This document shows, in pieces, positions 10,304-20,071 of a DNA stretch of 39,441 nt (positions are counted from its first letter, which is position 1; each line of letters starts with the position of its first letter). Origin of the DNA: Tubiluchus corallicola (taxonomy: Eukaryota > Priapulida > Priapulimorpha > Priapulimorphida > Tubiluchidae); NCBI GenBank assembly GCA_030141605.1, contig JAQGDQ010001467.1, positions 1 to 39,441 of the forward strand, read 5' to 3'. Below the pieces are notes generated by a model, which was given only the letters and a program-made list of their open reading frames with translations, searched no databases and was not told where the DNA came from. The position numbers were made by a program, and so were the translations under genes.

Positions 10304-11697
10304 TTATTCTCAAGATGTTACAACTAATAATAAGAACACGAACTTTATTCATCGTTTTGGCCTTTGCAGCTTTATTTCCCAATAGTTGTGGCACACGTTT
10401 TACTGCAGTATTTCATACGCAAGATTCCCGGCAGAATGCACCATAAAAATCAGCGAAGGCCAGTGGAAAGATGGTGGCAATGAACGCTTGTGGACAAGTC
10501 TTCGCGTTTATATCATAATGCCTGACATGAGCTGAACATTAATCGTATTGATTCTGACCAGCAAACTATAATAATCGACGCTATTGGCAGCCTTGAACCA
10601 GCGGCTTTTATCCTGGGTCGTTTTACCTTGTCCTAAAGTCTTATTCCGATTTTTCTTGGCGAGTTGAAAAGACACCGACTCGAAAATGTAGCCGGCAAAT
10701 CCGACAAATTAGGAAAGGTACGGCGCTTTTGATATGCTGTCAGTAATCTTGTACGTTTGCTAAAACGAGTTTGTGTAGAGATTGTCAGCAGATATACCTG
10801 CCGATCCAGGTGCAGAGAGCTAGGTGTGCTCGGTGCGTCAGTCGAAAAAACTGCTGTCCTTGAAAAAGGTTGTTCTCTTATTTCGTACCTTCACCTTTGA
10901 TTAAGTAAATACAAGAAGCGACTGACTTCCTGTGCTTTTTGCTGCAAAACAGGCGTTCTTGTCAGCATTTCCTTTATACGCCAGTTGAAGATATAATTTC
11001 TCTCTATTAAGTCACAAACACTTGCGGCAGACGTAGGAATCTTCTAAATCACAACGGCTTAATTCATCAAAATAATATTTGACGTATAAAATTAAACATT
11101 TCGAGGTTTTCTTTGATTTGAATTAAATCGATTTTACATGATTCATCGATTATAACAATATTCTGAGATCGTTTGCATCATCCCTCGCAGCCTCCGCCCC
11201 CTGCACTCCCTCCAAAACTTCTTGAATAAAATCGGATTTCGTCTTGAGACGCGGATTTAACTCAATTTAACAAAATACTGAGGCGTGAAATCGCAGGCCA
11301 TCATTGTATTCGCGAAACTAACGAACTATTGTACCGGAAATGAATCTCTCTGTACGTATCCGTGTAAAATGTGAATGATTTGTGGAACCCCTTATTATTT
11401 AATTTCAGCACAAGCTATTATTCGACACGTGTTATTTACTTAATTACGTCTAAAGGAGGCGCTGGCGTCGCACTGTCTCGGTAATTATTATTACGCAGCT
11501 TCCTCGTTGACAGATGATAATGAATGGAATTACATTGTTCTGTTAATGGCACTATATTTAGCTGTGGGGCGAAGCCAACATTAGTACTATACTTACTGCA
11601 CTGTCAAGGCTTCAGGATTTATTTGCGCTATGATATACGCGTGGAACATATTTTCGTAACCTGAGTATTGTAAGGCATTTTCATATGCTGCCCTATT
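10304..11697. other. Intergenic, no gene seen
   Basis: About 1.4 kb of unique-looking sequence. I checked both strands for recognisable protein motifs, tRNA boxes and terminal repeats and found none. Confidence 0.5.
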
Positions 11698-11761
11698 TTT
11701 TTTCAGTCATTGTACTGTTTTTAATACAAACCTGTACAAAATAGTACAATGACTGAAAAAA
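11698..11761. repeat. Perfect 19-bp inverted repeat (hairpin)
   Basis: Left arm TTTTTTCAGTCATTGTACT (11698-11716) is the exact reverse complement of AGTACAATGACTGAAAAAA (11743-11761), with a 26-bp loop. The absence of any mismatch suggests a recent origin or maintained pairing. It may be a small fold-back element. Confidence 0.9.
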
Positions 11762-11927
11762 TTAGGTCAGCATGTAAAAATGCTGCATTACTGCTCCCTT
11801 TTCTTCTTTTTTCTTCTTCTTCTTCGCTTGGATCCGTCATTAAGCGAGATATGTGTAGTGTGCAAACGTTGTTCACAATGTACTTTAAAGGTGAACTATG
11901 TGAGGGAAGCCAGATTCAACCACACAA

Positions 11928-12312
11928 GCAAAATTTCAACTCAATCGGCAAAATTTCAACTCCGACAAAATTTCAACTCCGACAAAATTTCAACTCCGAC
12001 AAAATTTCAACTCCATCAACAAAATTTCAACTCCATCAAATTTCAACTCCATCGGCAAAATTTCAACTCCATCAAAATTTCAACTCCATCAAAATTTTAA
12101 CTCCATCGACAAAATTTTAACTCCATCAAAATTTAAACTCCATCGACAAAATTTCAACTCCATCAAAATTTAAACTCCATCGACAAAATTTCAACTCCAT
12201 CAAAATTTCAACTCCATCAAAATTTTAACTCCATCGACAAAATTTTAACTCCATCAAAATTTCAACTCCATCCACAAAATTTCAACTCCATCCACAAAAT
12301 TTCAACTCCAAC
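11928..12312. repeat. 17/20-bp minisatellite (CAAAATTTCAACTCCAT)
   Basis: About 20 units built on CAAAATTTCAACTCCAT, with or without an extra CGA, CGG, CAA or CCA at the junction, so unit length alternates between 16, 17, 19 and 20 bp. The left three units use CCGA in place of CCAT. The plus-strand Gln/Phe/Ser frames are by-products. Confidence 0.96.
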
Positions 12313-12439
12313 TCCACTCAAAGCTGCTAAGGTAAGTTGTCTGCCTGACTGGACGGGCCAAGTCCTTAACCCTTTTTTCGATAATTAACGAGAGTAATTT
12401 AATAAAATTTCACTGCTACATTGACATTAACTTAATAAA

Positions 12440-12550
12440 ATCGTTTTGCTGGTCCTTCCTCTCTCTTCGTCGTCACAACAAACCAGATTAGGAGGACCGT
12501 AATAACCCAGGTTCGAATCCTGGTCACGGTGCCAGTGTGAGGAAATTCTT
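12440..12550 (+). mobile_element. tRNA-derived SINE fragment (3' half of a tRNA-like head)
   Basis: CCCAGGTTCGAATCCTGGT (about 12507-12525) forms a perfect T arm: CCAGG and CCTGG around TTCGAAT, containing the B box GGTTCGAATCC. The following CACGGTGCCA could be an acceptor 3' strand, but I find no matching 5' half or A box. It is therefore a truncated tRNA-derived retroposon rather than a gene. The antisense peptide RDQDSNLG is the usual translation of such a B box. Confidence 0.6.
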
Positions 12551-12558
12551 GGTCGTGA
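12551..12558. repeat. 8-bp target site duplication, left (GGTCGTGA)
   Basis: Identical to 12842-12849 on the other side of the inverted-repeat element. Confidence 0.85.
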
Positions 12559-12841
12559 CATAGGCGTACGAGGCTGGGGGTACAGCCCCCTCTCCCCGAT
12601 TTGGGTAAACACATTTTTTCGGGTAACCACTAAATAGGCCAGGTGATGAAAAAATAAAAGAATATTTTTCATAAAAAGAAATCTCGAAATTTCTCCATGC
12701 CGCCAAATGAAATGCCGGAAATCCGGTGCATTTTTTTATCATGGGGCGGGTGAATCAATTCATGATTCGAAATTGACCCTGATTTGTTCGGGCAAAAGTA
12801 GTTAGGCCCCTCCCCTGGAAAAATCGGCCCGTACGCCTGTG
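12559..12841. mobile_element. 283-bp MITE with CAYAGGCGTACG termini, hAT-type
   Basis: The left end CATAGGCGTACGAGGC and the reverse complement of the right end, CACAGGCGTACGGGCC, match at 13 of 16 positions. It is flanked by a perfect 8-bp duplication (GGTCGTGA). An 8-bp duplication points to hAT; P or Merlin elements are less likely alternatives. Inside the left end is an extra hairpin, GGGGG-TACAG-CCCCC. There is no coding capacity. It inserted about 25 bp past the tRNA-derived B-box fragment, so 12440-12550 and the sequence after 12850 were once contiguous. Confidence 0.87.
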
Positions 12842-12849
12842 GGTCGTGA
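12842..12849. repeat. 8-bp target site duplication, right (GGTCGTGA)
   Basis: Exact copy of 12551-12558. Confidence 0.85.
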
Positions 12850-13800
12850 TAGCACTATATAAACAATATAGCTGTGTATTGATAACGTATAACAAGCATC
12901 CACAACGAAGATGAGGAGTTCCTCAGCCACCATCGGATTAGGTGTGCGACTGATTTTAAATACCTGTGTGACGTCATACACACGTCACATATTTCGAAAA
13001 AGGGGTTCTCACTACAGTAATTATTGTCCTCTCCCGCGGCTGGATTTACCCGCTAAACTAACTCCACATGTATTCACTGACTGAGTGAAAGACCAAGCAT
13101 CTAAGCTTCATCAACGCCCTAATTCTCAGCGAAGAAAAAACACAACGCCAAACATGATTTGTTTACAATGAACAAAACGCTTTTCCCATGATGGTTAAGC
13201 CGAATACGTTTACGCCTGCGCTTGGTGGACACGTTAGTGAGTCCACCGTATCCTATTCATGAACCGGACGAGATTAACCACATGGGTTTCTTAAAGTGCA
13301 CAAATAACGCTAATGCGCAAAGAAAAGTCACGTTCACAATTTTCCTAACAAATTTATGGGAAGTAAAACCAACTGAGGTACCGCGGATGGAACTTCTAAA
13401 CAGTTTGTTCGGTTGCACAAACCGGACGCTTGTTTATTAATGGCTGCCGACATAATTGGCCAACTTGAGTGTGTTTTACCTGTCCATACTTCAGTTGGAC
13501 TCTCAATTTTATCTCCTCGTAAGCTAATAGGCAAATATGGGCTGGCGTAATTGCTACCCCACGGTTTACATTTGCTGAATGGGTGGGAGCTCTCGGGGAC
13601 ACATCGACCTGAGCTGTACAATAATTTACATACGAAAGCTGCTAATGTAAACTCTTTAAATAAGTTAACTTACTACTAGCCTTCAGCTCTAATGGCACCC
13701 AGAAAATTGGTTTTGACAACTTGTAATTTGCTTGAAATTAACGTTTGTGATTGAGCACACCGGATCCCGGATATTAAAACTTTCCGCTGAAAGCCAAAAG
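12850..13800. other. Intergenic, no gene seen
   Basis: The start may be the rest of the interrupted SINE. A small hairpin, GGTGGAC (13224-13230) and GTCCACC (13241-13247), is the only structure noted. Open frames at 13222-13440 (plus) and 13334-13621 (minus) overlap and have no recognisable content. Confidence 0.5.
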
Positions 13801-14080
13801 ATGTTGATGATGATGATGATGATGATGAAGATGATGAAGATGATAATGAGAAGGAGAATGAGAATAATGTGGTGATGATAATGTTGATAATGGCGGTTAT
13901 GATCATGATGATGTTGACGACGACGATGATAATTATATGATTATGATTATGGTAGTGACGATGATATGATGATGATGGTAATGATGATGATGGTGATGTT
14001 GACGACGACGATGATGATGATGACGACGACGACGACAGCCATGATAATTATGTGATTATGATTATGGTAGTGACGATGAT

Positions 14081-14113
<33 letters not shown>

Positions 14114-14250
14114 GTGATGATGACGACGACGACGACGACGACGACGACGATATAATTATGTGATTATGATTATGGTAGTGACGATGATATGATGATGATG
14201 GTGATGATGATGATGATGGTGATGATGATAACGACGATGACAAAGATGAT
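13801..14250. repeat. GAT/GAC trinucleotide tract with higher-order units
   Basis: ATGATG and GACGAC runs are interspersed with a longer block (TTATGATTATGGTAGTGACG and neighbours) that recurs three times, near 13940, 14055 and 14165, about 110-115 bp apart. This shows duplication of a composite unit rather than simple slippage. The Ser-rich and His-rich minus frames are by-products. Confidence 0.92.
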
Positions 14251-15200
14251 GAATAATGTAGAAAACTTTATAACAGACTGCATAAAAAGAACCACTTGCA
14301 GAAACTTTGAGCTCACAGCACAGAAGGAATGAATTTGTAGAGAAGATGAAGTATATTAGACTGAAGTTAGTGTAGACTGTTGTAGACTGGTTCACTCTGG
14401 TGGTGGAAACAAAACTACGAAATTATGTTGAAAGAAAGAATACACATGGTGACCATTCAACAGCAATGCTCAAGAACAAGAAAGGTCCCAGGCTGGCCTT
14501 GGCAGAGCTACCGTAGTCACATACACCCACTGAGCTTACCTGATTGGCTAGTAAAACACACTAGTAATCAACACTACCATATTTGGGAAGCCCAGCAGGT
14601 ACAGGTGACTGAGCAGCACCGACCAAGGCCACAACCTGGATTAAACCTGACTCAGTTCAATAATAAATAAATGTAGGTGGCAGCACATGTTAAATTATTA
14701 TTGAAGTAATATAAATTAAGAATCGAAAATGAAATTTGCGACAATTAGACTGTGTTGTGCAATTGTGGCACAACAGTACTGATCGTAAAATCTGGCAGTC
14801 AGTAGTTTATTGGTTATAACATAGCGACAATGGTTGTGACGATGTGGCAGAAATAATTCGGAGGTGATGATTGAAGTTTTGGCAGTTGGAAATAAATTAA
14901 TGTTAAATTTTTTCCAGGATTGTAACAGCAGCATACGAAAAAATAATCTAAACTCTTGCGCCTTAAGCGGCAATATCTAAGCTTTCTTTCCGAACAATCG
15001 CTTACCGTTTATGGTTTTATCAGAATAATTGTCTCGTTCAATCAAGAGTTTCTGAAGACAATCAAGCTTTAGTTCAATGTAGTTCCCTCAGGGTGTTAAT
15101 TCATTCTCTGAAGATATCGGTTACAGCCTTAAACAGTCGGTCAGTTTTATTTTAATACAAACTCTAGAGTCTAGACGCTCATTTTCAGACAGAGTAGGCC
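14251..15200. other. Intergenic, no gene seen
   Basis: The plus frame at 14425-14670 (81 codons) and the minus frame at 14716-14973 (85 codons) have no family signature that I recognise. I do not call them genes. Confidence 0.45.
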
Positions 15201-15270
15201 TACTCGTGTTCCCAAAGTGACATCTCAACTTGTGTTCCCAAAGTGACATCTCAACTCTTGTTCCCAATTT
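15201..15270. repeat. Short tandem duplication (about 27 bp, 2.4 copies)
   Basis: TGTTCCCAAAGTGACATCTC occurs twice in a row and a third partial copy (TTGTTCCCAA) follows. Confidence 0.85.
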
Positions 15271-15330
15271 TTTACTATGTCTATATGTTATAGCTCAGCC
15301 TGTATAGAAGTGTTATAGATTCTCCTCTCG

Positions 15331-16152
15331 TTGTACCACTTTCCTGGAGAGGTACTTATATGCTTACACTATCTGGCTAGCTCAAAATCAAAACGTCCAG
15401 TTTCCACTCTCTTAGTTCAAAGCAAATTGAGCATTCCATTTATAAACAATCCCTTAGCATTCATTCCTGGTACCACTTTAAACAATAGAACACACAATTT
15501 AAAGCAAATTACAGTAAACAATAAATTTGGAAATAACTCTATATCAAAACAGGCCATACATTTATGGAACTTACTACCCAGTGAAATAAAACTAATAGAA
15601 TCTCTCCACCATTTTAAAAAGAAATTAAAAGAATATCAATATAACAGGTTTCAACTTCCACATTGTGCATCTGATACTAATTACACAGACTCAACTTTCA
15701 TCTACCCCCGCTCCTGACTCCATAAAACGATTAAATTAAATTTTTTTTAAAAATTATGTATTGTAACACGTGTTATGTTAGTTTTGTAATGTCAAATGTA
15801 TAAATAGTGTAAATGTAATGAGTGAAATTTATGTAATGTAAAGCATGTTTCTGTTAATTGTGTCATGTCAAATGTATATATAGTGTAAAATTGGTCATGT
15901 ACAATTTAATGTACTTTTGTAATATTGTTTTGTAAAAATATTTTAATATGGTGTTTGTAAATATGTTCATTTATTGTATATAATTACGCCTTAGTTTTGC
16001 ACTTTAGTTTTTTTAGTCTGCACTGGACGCATTTGTCTTGAACAGTGTTGTTATTTTAACATTACGTTGAGGATTACTCAATTTTATTATAATGAGTGAA
16101 CCATTTTAATGACAAATAAAGAATTAATATATATATATATATAATATATATA
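15331..16152 (+). mobile_element. LINE 3' end, CR1/L2-like (ORF2 C-terminus plus 3' UTR)
   Basis: The open frame ending at the TGA at 15715-15717 encodes the typical C-terminal tail of CR1/L2-type ORF2 proteins: NNKFGNNSISKQAIHLWNLL, then PSEIKLIESLHHFKKKLKEY. The pattern (a)LWN(s)LP.EI....SL..FKKKLK is the family signature. The reverse transcriptase and endonuclease are missing, so the copy is 5'-truncated; the exact left edge is uncertain, perhaps near 15300-15375. The 3' UTR runs to a (TA)n tail at about 16127-16152, just after GACAAATAAAGAATTAATA. The second half of this UTR is also present as a separate copy at 27829-28026. The frame is open over this stretch, suggesting a fairly young insertion, but it cannot be active. 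Confidence 0.8.
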
Positions 16153-16218
16153 AGTATCTTATTACTTCAAACTTCTACCTGCTCCTTTTCACTTTCCCTA
16201 CTTTATTTACACTTCACT

Positions 16219-16602
16219 CAGGGGTAAACGTTCTCTACCAGAAAGCGAATTCGAATCGAATCGATTTTTTGACTATCTGACTTTTTTACCTGAAGGTTTC
16301 GAATCCGAATCGAATTCAGTTTTAAGGATTTTCAAATAAATTTTCGAATGATTAATAAAAAGCGGCCTCGCAAAGATCGTGCATATTGCTTGATTTTGTT
16401 CTGCAGTAAAAACATTAATAATTTGTTTAAAGATTGCGCACGCGCACAGAAATCACAGCTAAATTACGCTGATTGCACGAAGTTTCAAACGTTTTATTGA
16501 TAAAGAACGTAGTTGAAGTGCTAAATTATTCGAACCTACAATTTTAGGTTCAGGGAAAAAAACTCGTTCGAACGGAATTCAAAAGTTCGATGCTCACCTC
16601 TA
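16219..16602. mobile_element. Old hAT-like MITE, degenerate termini
   Basis: The left end CAGGGGTAAACG and the reverse complement of the right end, TAGAGGTGAGCATCG, share a degenerate YAGRGGTRARC terminus. The inner flanks carry TTCGAATCGAATCGA-type sequence on both sides. The flanking octamers ACTTCACT (16211-16218) and ATAACACT (16603-16610) match at only 5 of 8 positions, so the target duplication is decayed or the ends are misplaced by a base or two. Internal hairpin GAACCTA...TAGGTTC near 16533. No coding capacity. Confidence 0.45.
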
Positions 16603-16819
16603 ATAACACTACCGGCTGCCAATCATCAGCAGACCTGGATGTTGTAGTGCTAGTTGAGTGGTAGTCTATACTGTCGGAAAAGGTATAAAATATGGAAACA
16701 ATCCTGTTAATGAACAAAAAATAATAGTGTACGTATCATTGTATTATATACCATAGATATTATTGTTTCTTGTATATCAACATGATTATTTCTATGTTCA
16801 ACTTCACTACATAGTCATA

Positions 16820-17275
16820 TTAACCCTTTCATACCCGTTGTATCCCGTGGGATACGAGAATATTCTCTGCCTTTAAAATTAATAAAATTTCAAAACTGAC
16901 AGTTATTTTATCTGTTAATAGTTATTTTGATTTAAGCCAATAACAATAGACTAAAAGTGGTGATAAAATGGCAAACTAGAAAATCTACATAACCTAAAAA
17001 ACTGCTCAAGGTACAGTACTTTAGAAACGACTTTGTACAGATCAGCATAGCGTACATACTAAATGTCTTAAATACTTTTAAAAATTATCAGCAGTTGCAA
17101 AATGAAGCACATTTTATGCTTCCATTGAATCCCAATGTATCCCGTGGGATACAGGCTATATTTAGCACACGGGCACAGGTAGAAAAAAATAATTATGTGT
17201 AAACAAGATGGACATACTGAACCAAAGTACCAAGCCTTTTCTTATTAAAAAATAGTTTGGGACTGAAAGGGTTAA
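16820..17275 (+). mobile_element. piggyBac-type MITE, copy 1 (448 bp plus TTAA flanks)
   Basis: Flanked by TTAA at 16820-16823 and 17272-17275. Including the TTAA, the termini are TTAACCCTTTCATACCC and, reversed, TTAACCCTTTCAGTCCC, 15 of 17 identical. A TTAA target and CCC/GGG ends are the piggyBac hallmark; Kolobok also uses TTAA and is the alternative. A palindrome GTATCCCGTGGGATAC sits near each end (16840-16855 and 17137-17152). There is no coding frame. Two further copies lie at 23766-24231 and 27180-27634 in the opposite orientation. Confidence 0.92.
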
Positions 17276-18217
17276 AGCCTAATTTAGGCCTAATCGAAAA
17301 CAGAAAGGTCAGAGTTATCGAAAATTTTTAAAGGCAATGCAATTTGCTTTGTGAAGGAGATTTTCGCCTTGAAGCCAGTTCAGATGTAATTTATTTTCAA
17401 TGATCAGAAGTTTTAACAGTGACAAGTGAATCAGTAATCGCTTTAGATGTTGAAGAAACGGAACCGGAAATTGAGCACGGCACTCGCTGGTGATTGTGCC
17501 AGTCGATTTGTTACATGATGTTGCCTCAGCCTCCTGAACTCGTGCTCTCTTAAACTCCTCATTAGCCCATTGTTTTCCACAAATAGATGCTGGACCCACC
17601 GTACCAGGTAAAGGTGAACGTCCAGATTGGATGAATTCGCTGATGGTAATTAAGCAACAGGTGTTGCAAATAGCCTACATTCGGAACGCTGTATGCGCTA
17701 ACATTGTAGACGAACTCTAGTGTGAAATCTGATTAAGTGAGATTTGCGTGGTGTGAAGACTTAGGAGTCATACATGAGACTCTGATTTGTATTGAGATTA
17801 AGATTTCCTGACAGCTGTCGAGTTAGGGAGCACTTAGTTTAATCACGCTGCAAAATGAATGGTGCTAGAATTTAATTTATAAAGCAATCATGACCAACAA
17901 CCCTGGCTAACTAACTGTTACGACCTTATAGCGCAAAGTACTGCTAAATGTTTAATATGTTTTATCGTATTATTAAGCAGTAATGTTGGAAAAACTGATT
18001 GATTATTTCCTCTGTGTGAGAAGGTCAGTCATAACGAGTTGGTGAAGGTGCAAAGGTGAAGACAGCGATGGCGATGATTAATTTTGTTAATAAGAAACAG
18101 TGAAAACGCAAAAGAAGTGTTATGATGAAGATGTTCACACTATTTCATATCCAGACGTGTAAATGAATCATAAAGTGCTATGAAAGTGTTCTACACTTTT
18201 ATTCTCAATCAGGCTGT
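17276..18217. other. Intergenic, no gene seen
   Basis: Unique-looking sequence; the 94-codon minus frame at 17315-17599 has no recognisable domain. Confidence 0.5.
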
Positions 18218-19617
18218 AAAAGTAAAACAAATATTCCAGTCATTGTTTAATGTTACTGCCAATAAAACCAATATTCCAGTCATTGTTTAATGTTGCTGCC
18301 AATAAAACAAATATTCCAGTCATTGTTTAATGTTGCTGCCAATAAAACCAATATTCCAGTCATTGTTTAATGTTACTGCCAATAAAACCAATATTCCAGT
18401 CATTGTTTAATGTTACAGCCAATAAAACCAATATTCCAGTCATTGTTTAATGTTACTGCCAATAAAATCAATATTCCAGTCATTGTTTAATGTTACTGCC
18501 AATAAAACCAATATTCCAGTCATTGTTTAATGTTACAGCCAATAAAACCAATATTCCAGTCATTGTTTAATGTTACTGCCAATAAAATCAATATTCCAGT
18601 CATTGTTTAATGTTGCTGCCAATAAAACCAATATTCCAGTCATTGTTTAATGTTGCTGCCAATAAAACCAATATTCCAGTCATTGTTTAATGTTACTGCC
18701 AATAAAACCAATATTCCAGTCATTGTTTAATGTTACAGCCAATAAAACCAATATTCCAGTCATTGTTTAATGTTACTGCCAATAAAACCAATATTCCAGT
18801 CATTGTTTAATGTTACAGCCAATAAAACCAATATTCCAGTCATTGTTTAATGTTACTGCCAATAAAATCAATATTCCAGTCATTGTTTAATGTTACTGCC
18901 AATAAAACCAATATTCCAGTCATTGTTTAATGTTAGCCAATAAAACCAATATTCCAGTCATTGTTTAATGTTCTGCCAATAAAACAATATTCCAGTCATT
19001 GTTTAATGTTCTGCCAATAAAACCAATATTCCAGTCATTGTTTAATGTTCGCCAATAAAACAATATTCCAGTCATTGTTTAATGTTGCTGCAATAAAACC
19101 AATATTCCAGTCATTGTTTAATGTTACAGCCAATAAAACCAATATTCCAGTCATTGTTTAATGTTGCTGCCAATAAAATCAATATTCCAGTCATTGTTTA
19201 ATGTTGCTGCCAATAAAACCAATATTCCAGTCATTGTTTAATGTTGCTGCCAATAAAACCAATATTCCAGTCATTGTTTAATGTTGCTGCCAATAAAACC
19301 AATATTCCAGTCATTGTTTAATGTTGCTGCCAATAAAACCAATATTCCAGTCATTGTTTAATGTTGCTGCCAATAAAACCAATATTCCAGTCATTGTTTA
19401 ATGTTGCTGCCAATAAAACAAATATTCCAGTCATTGTTTAATGTTGCTGCCAATAAAACCAATATTCCAGTCATTGTTTAATGTTACAGCCAATAAAACC
19501 AATATTCCAGTCATTGTTTAATGTTGCTGCCAATAAAACAAATATTCCAGTCATTGTTTAATGTTGCTGCCAATAAAACCAATATTCCAGTCGTTGTTTA
19601 ATGTTACTGCCAATATT
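18218..19617. repeat. 40-bp tandem array, about 35 units
   Basis: The unit is exactly 40 bp (AATATTCCAGTCATTGTTTA, then ATGTT, a variable hexamer and AATAAAACC). Variants at the hexamer (GCTGCC, ACTGCC, ACAGCC) and at AACC/ATCC/AACA recur in runs, for example an ACAGCC - ACTGCC/ATCA - ACTGCC pattern repeated on the left, while the right third is nearly all GCTGCC. Every unit contains an AATAAA hexamer. Five units at about 18930-19090 have 1-3 missing bases clustered together, which looks like local sequence error. Confidence 0.97.
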
Positions 19618-20010
19618 CGAAACACTCTTTCAAATATAGATTCTATCAAAAAGTTAATGCCCATTTTAATTATGATTAACTATCGTATCTAGTTACTAAA
19701 TTTCTCACTTACATAGGCCTGCACGTTACAAAATGAGAGAGGCTAATGATAAAGAGATTAATGAAATTAAGTAGCTTTACAGGCTTATAAACGTTTTAGT
19801 ACAGATGCAGATTTTTATTTGCTATATACACGCAAAGTACAATCAATGTGTGTCTCGTTTCGGCAACAGAAACATGGAAAAACTAGAAAAACACAGTAAA
19901 GCGAAGTGCCCAAAAGACGTCGCCATTAATCGACGGTGGCGGCATCTGTCCCGGTACAAACAAGTTAATACCCCGCATAAAAGTTACACTATCATTCTGG
20001 CTTAAAATAC
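19618..20010. other. Intergenic, no gene seen
   Basis: No recognisable feature; the 66-codon frame at 19805-20005 is unsupported. Confidence 0.5.
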
Positions 20011-20011
20011 G

Positions 20012-20053
<42 letters not shown>

Positions 20054-20071
20054 GTGCGTGTGTGCGTGTGT
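20011..20071. repeat. (TG)n dinucleotide microsatellite
   Basis: About 60 bp of TG repeats with TGCG interruptions on the right half. Antisense Thr-His frame is a by-product. Confidence 0.96.

Noticed and set aside
12427-12742. Overlapping minus-strand frames with RDQDSNLG
   Set aside because: Typical antisense translation of a tRNA-derived B box plus MITE sequence.
13222-13440. Short protein gene, plus strand
   Set aside because: No recognisable motif, overlapping open frames on the other strand, no splice or start support.
14425-14670. 81-codon frame as a gene
   Set aside because: No family signature or context; length is within chance for this window.
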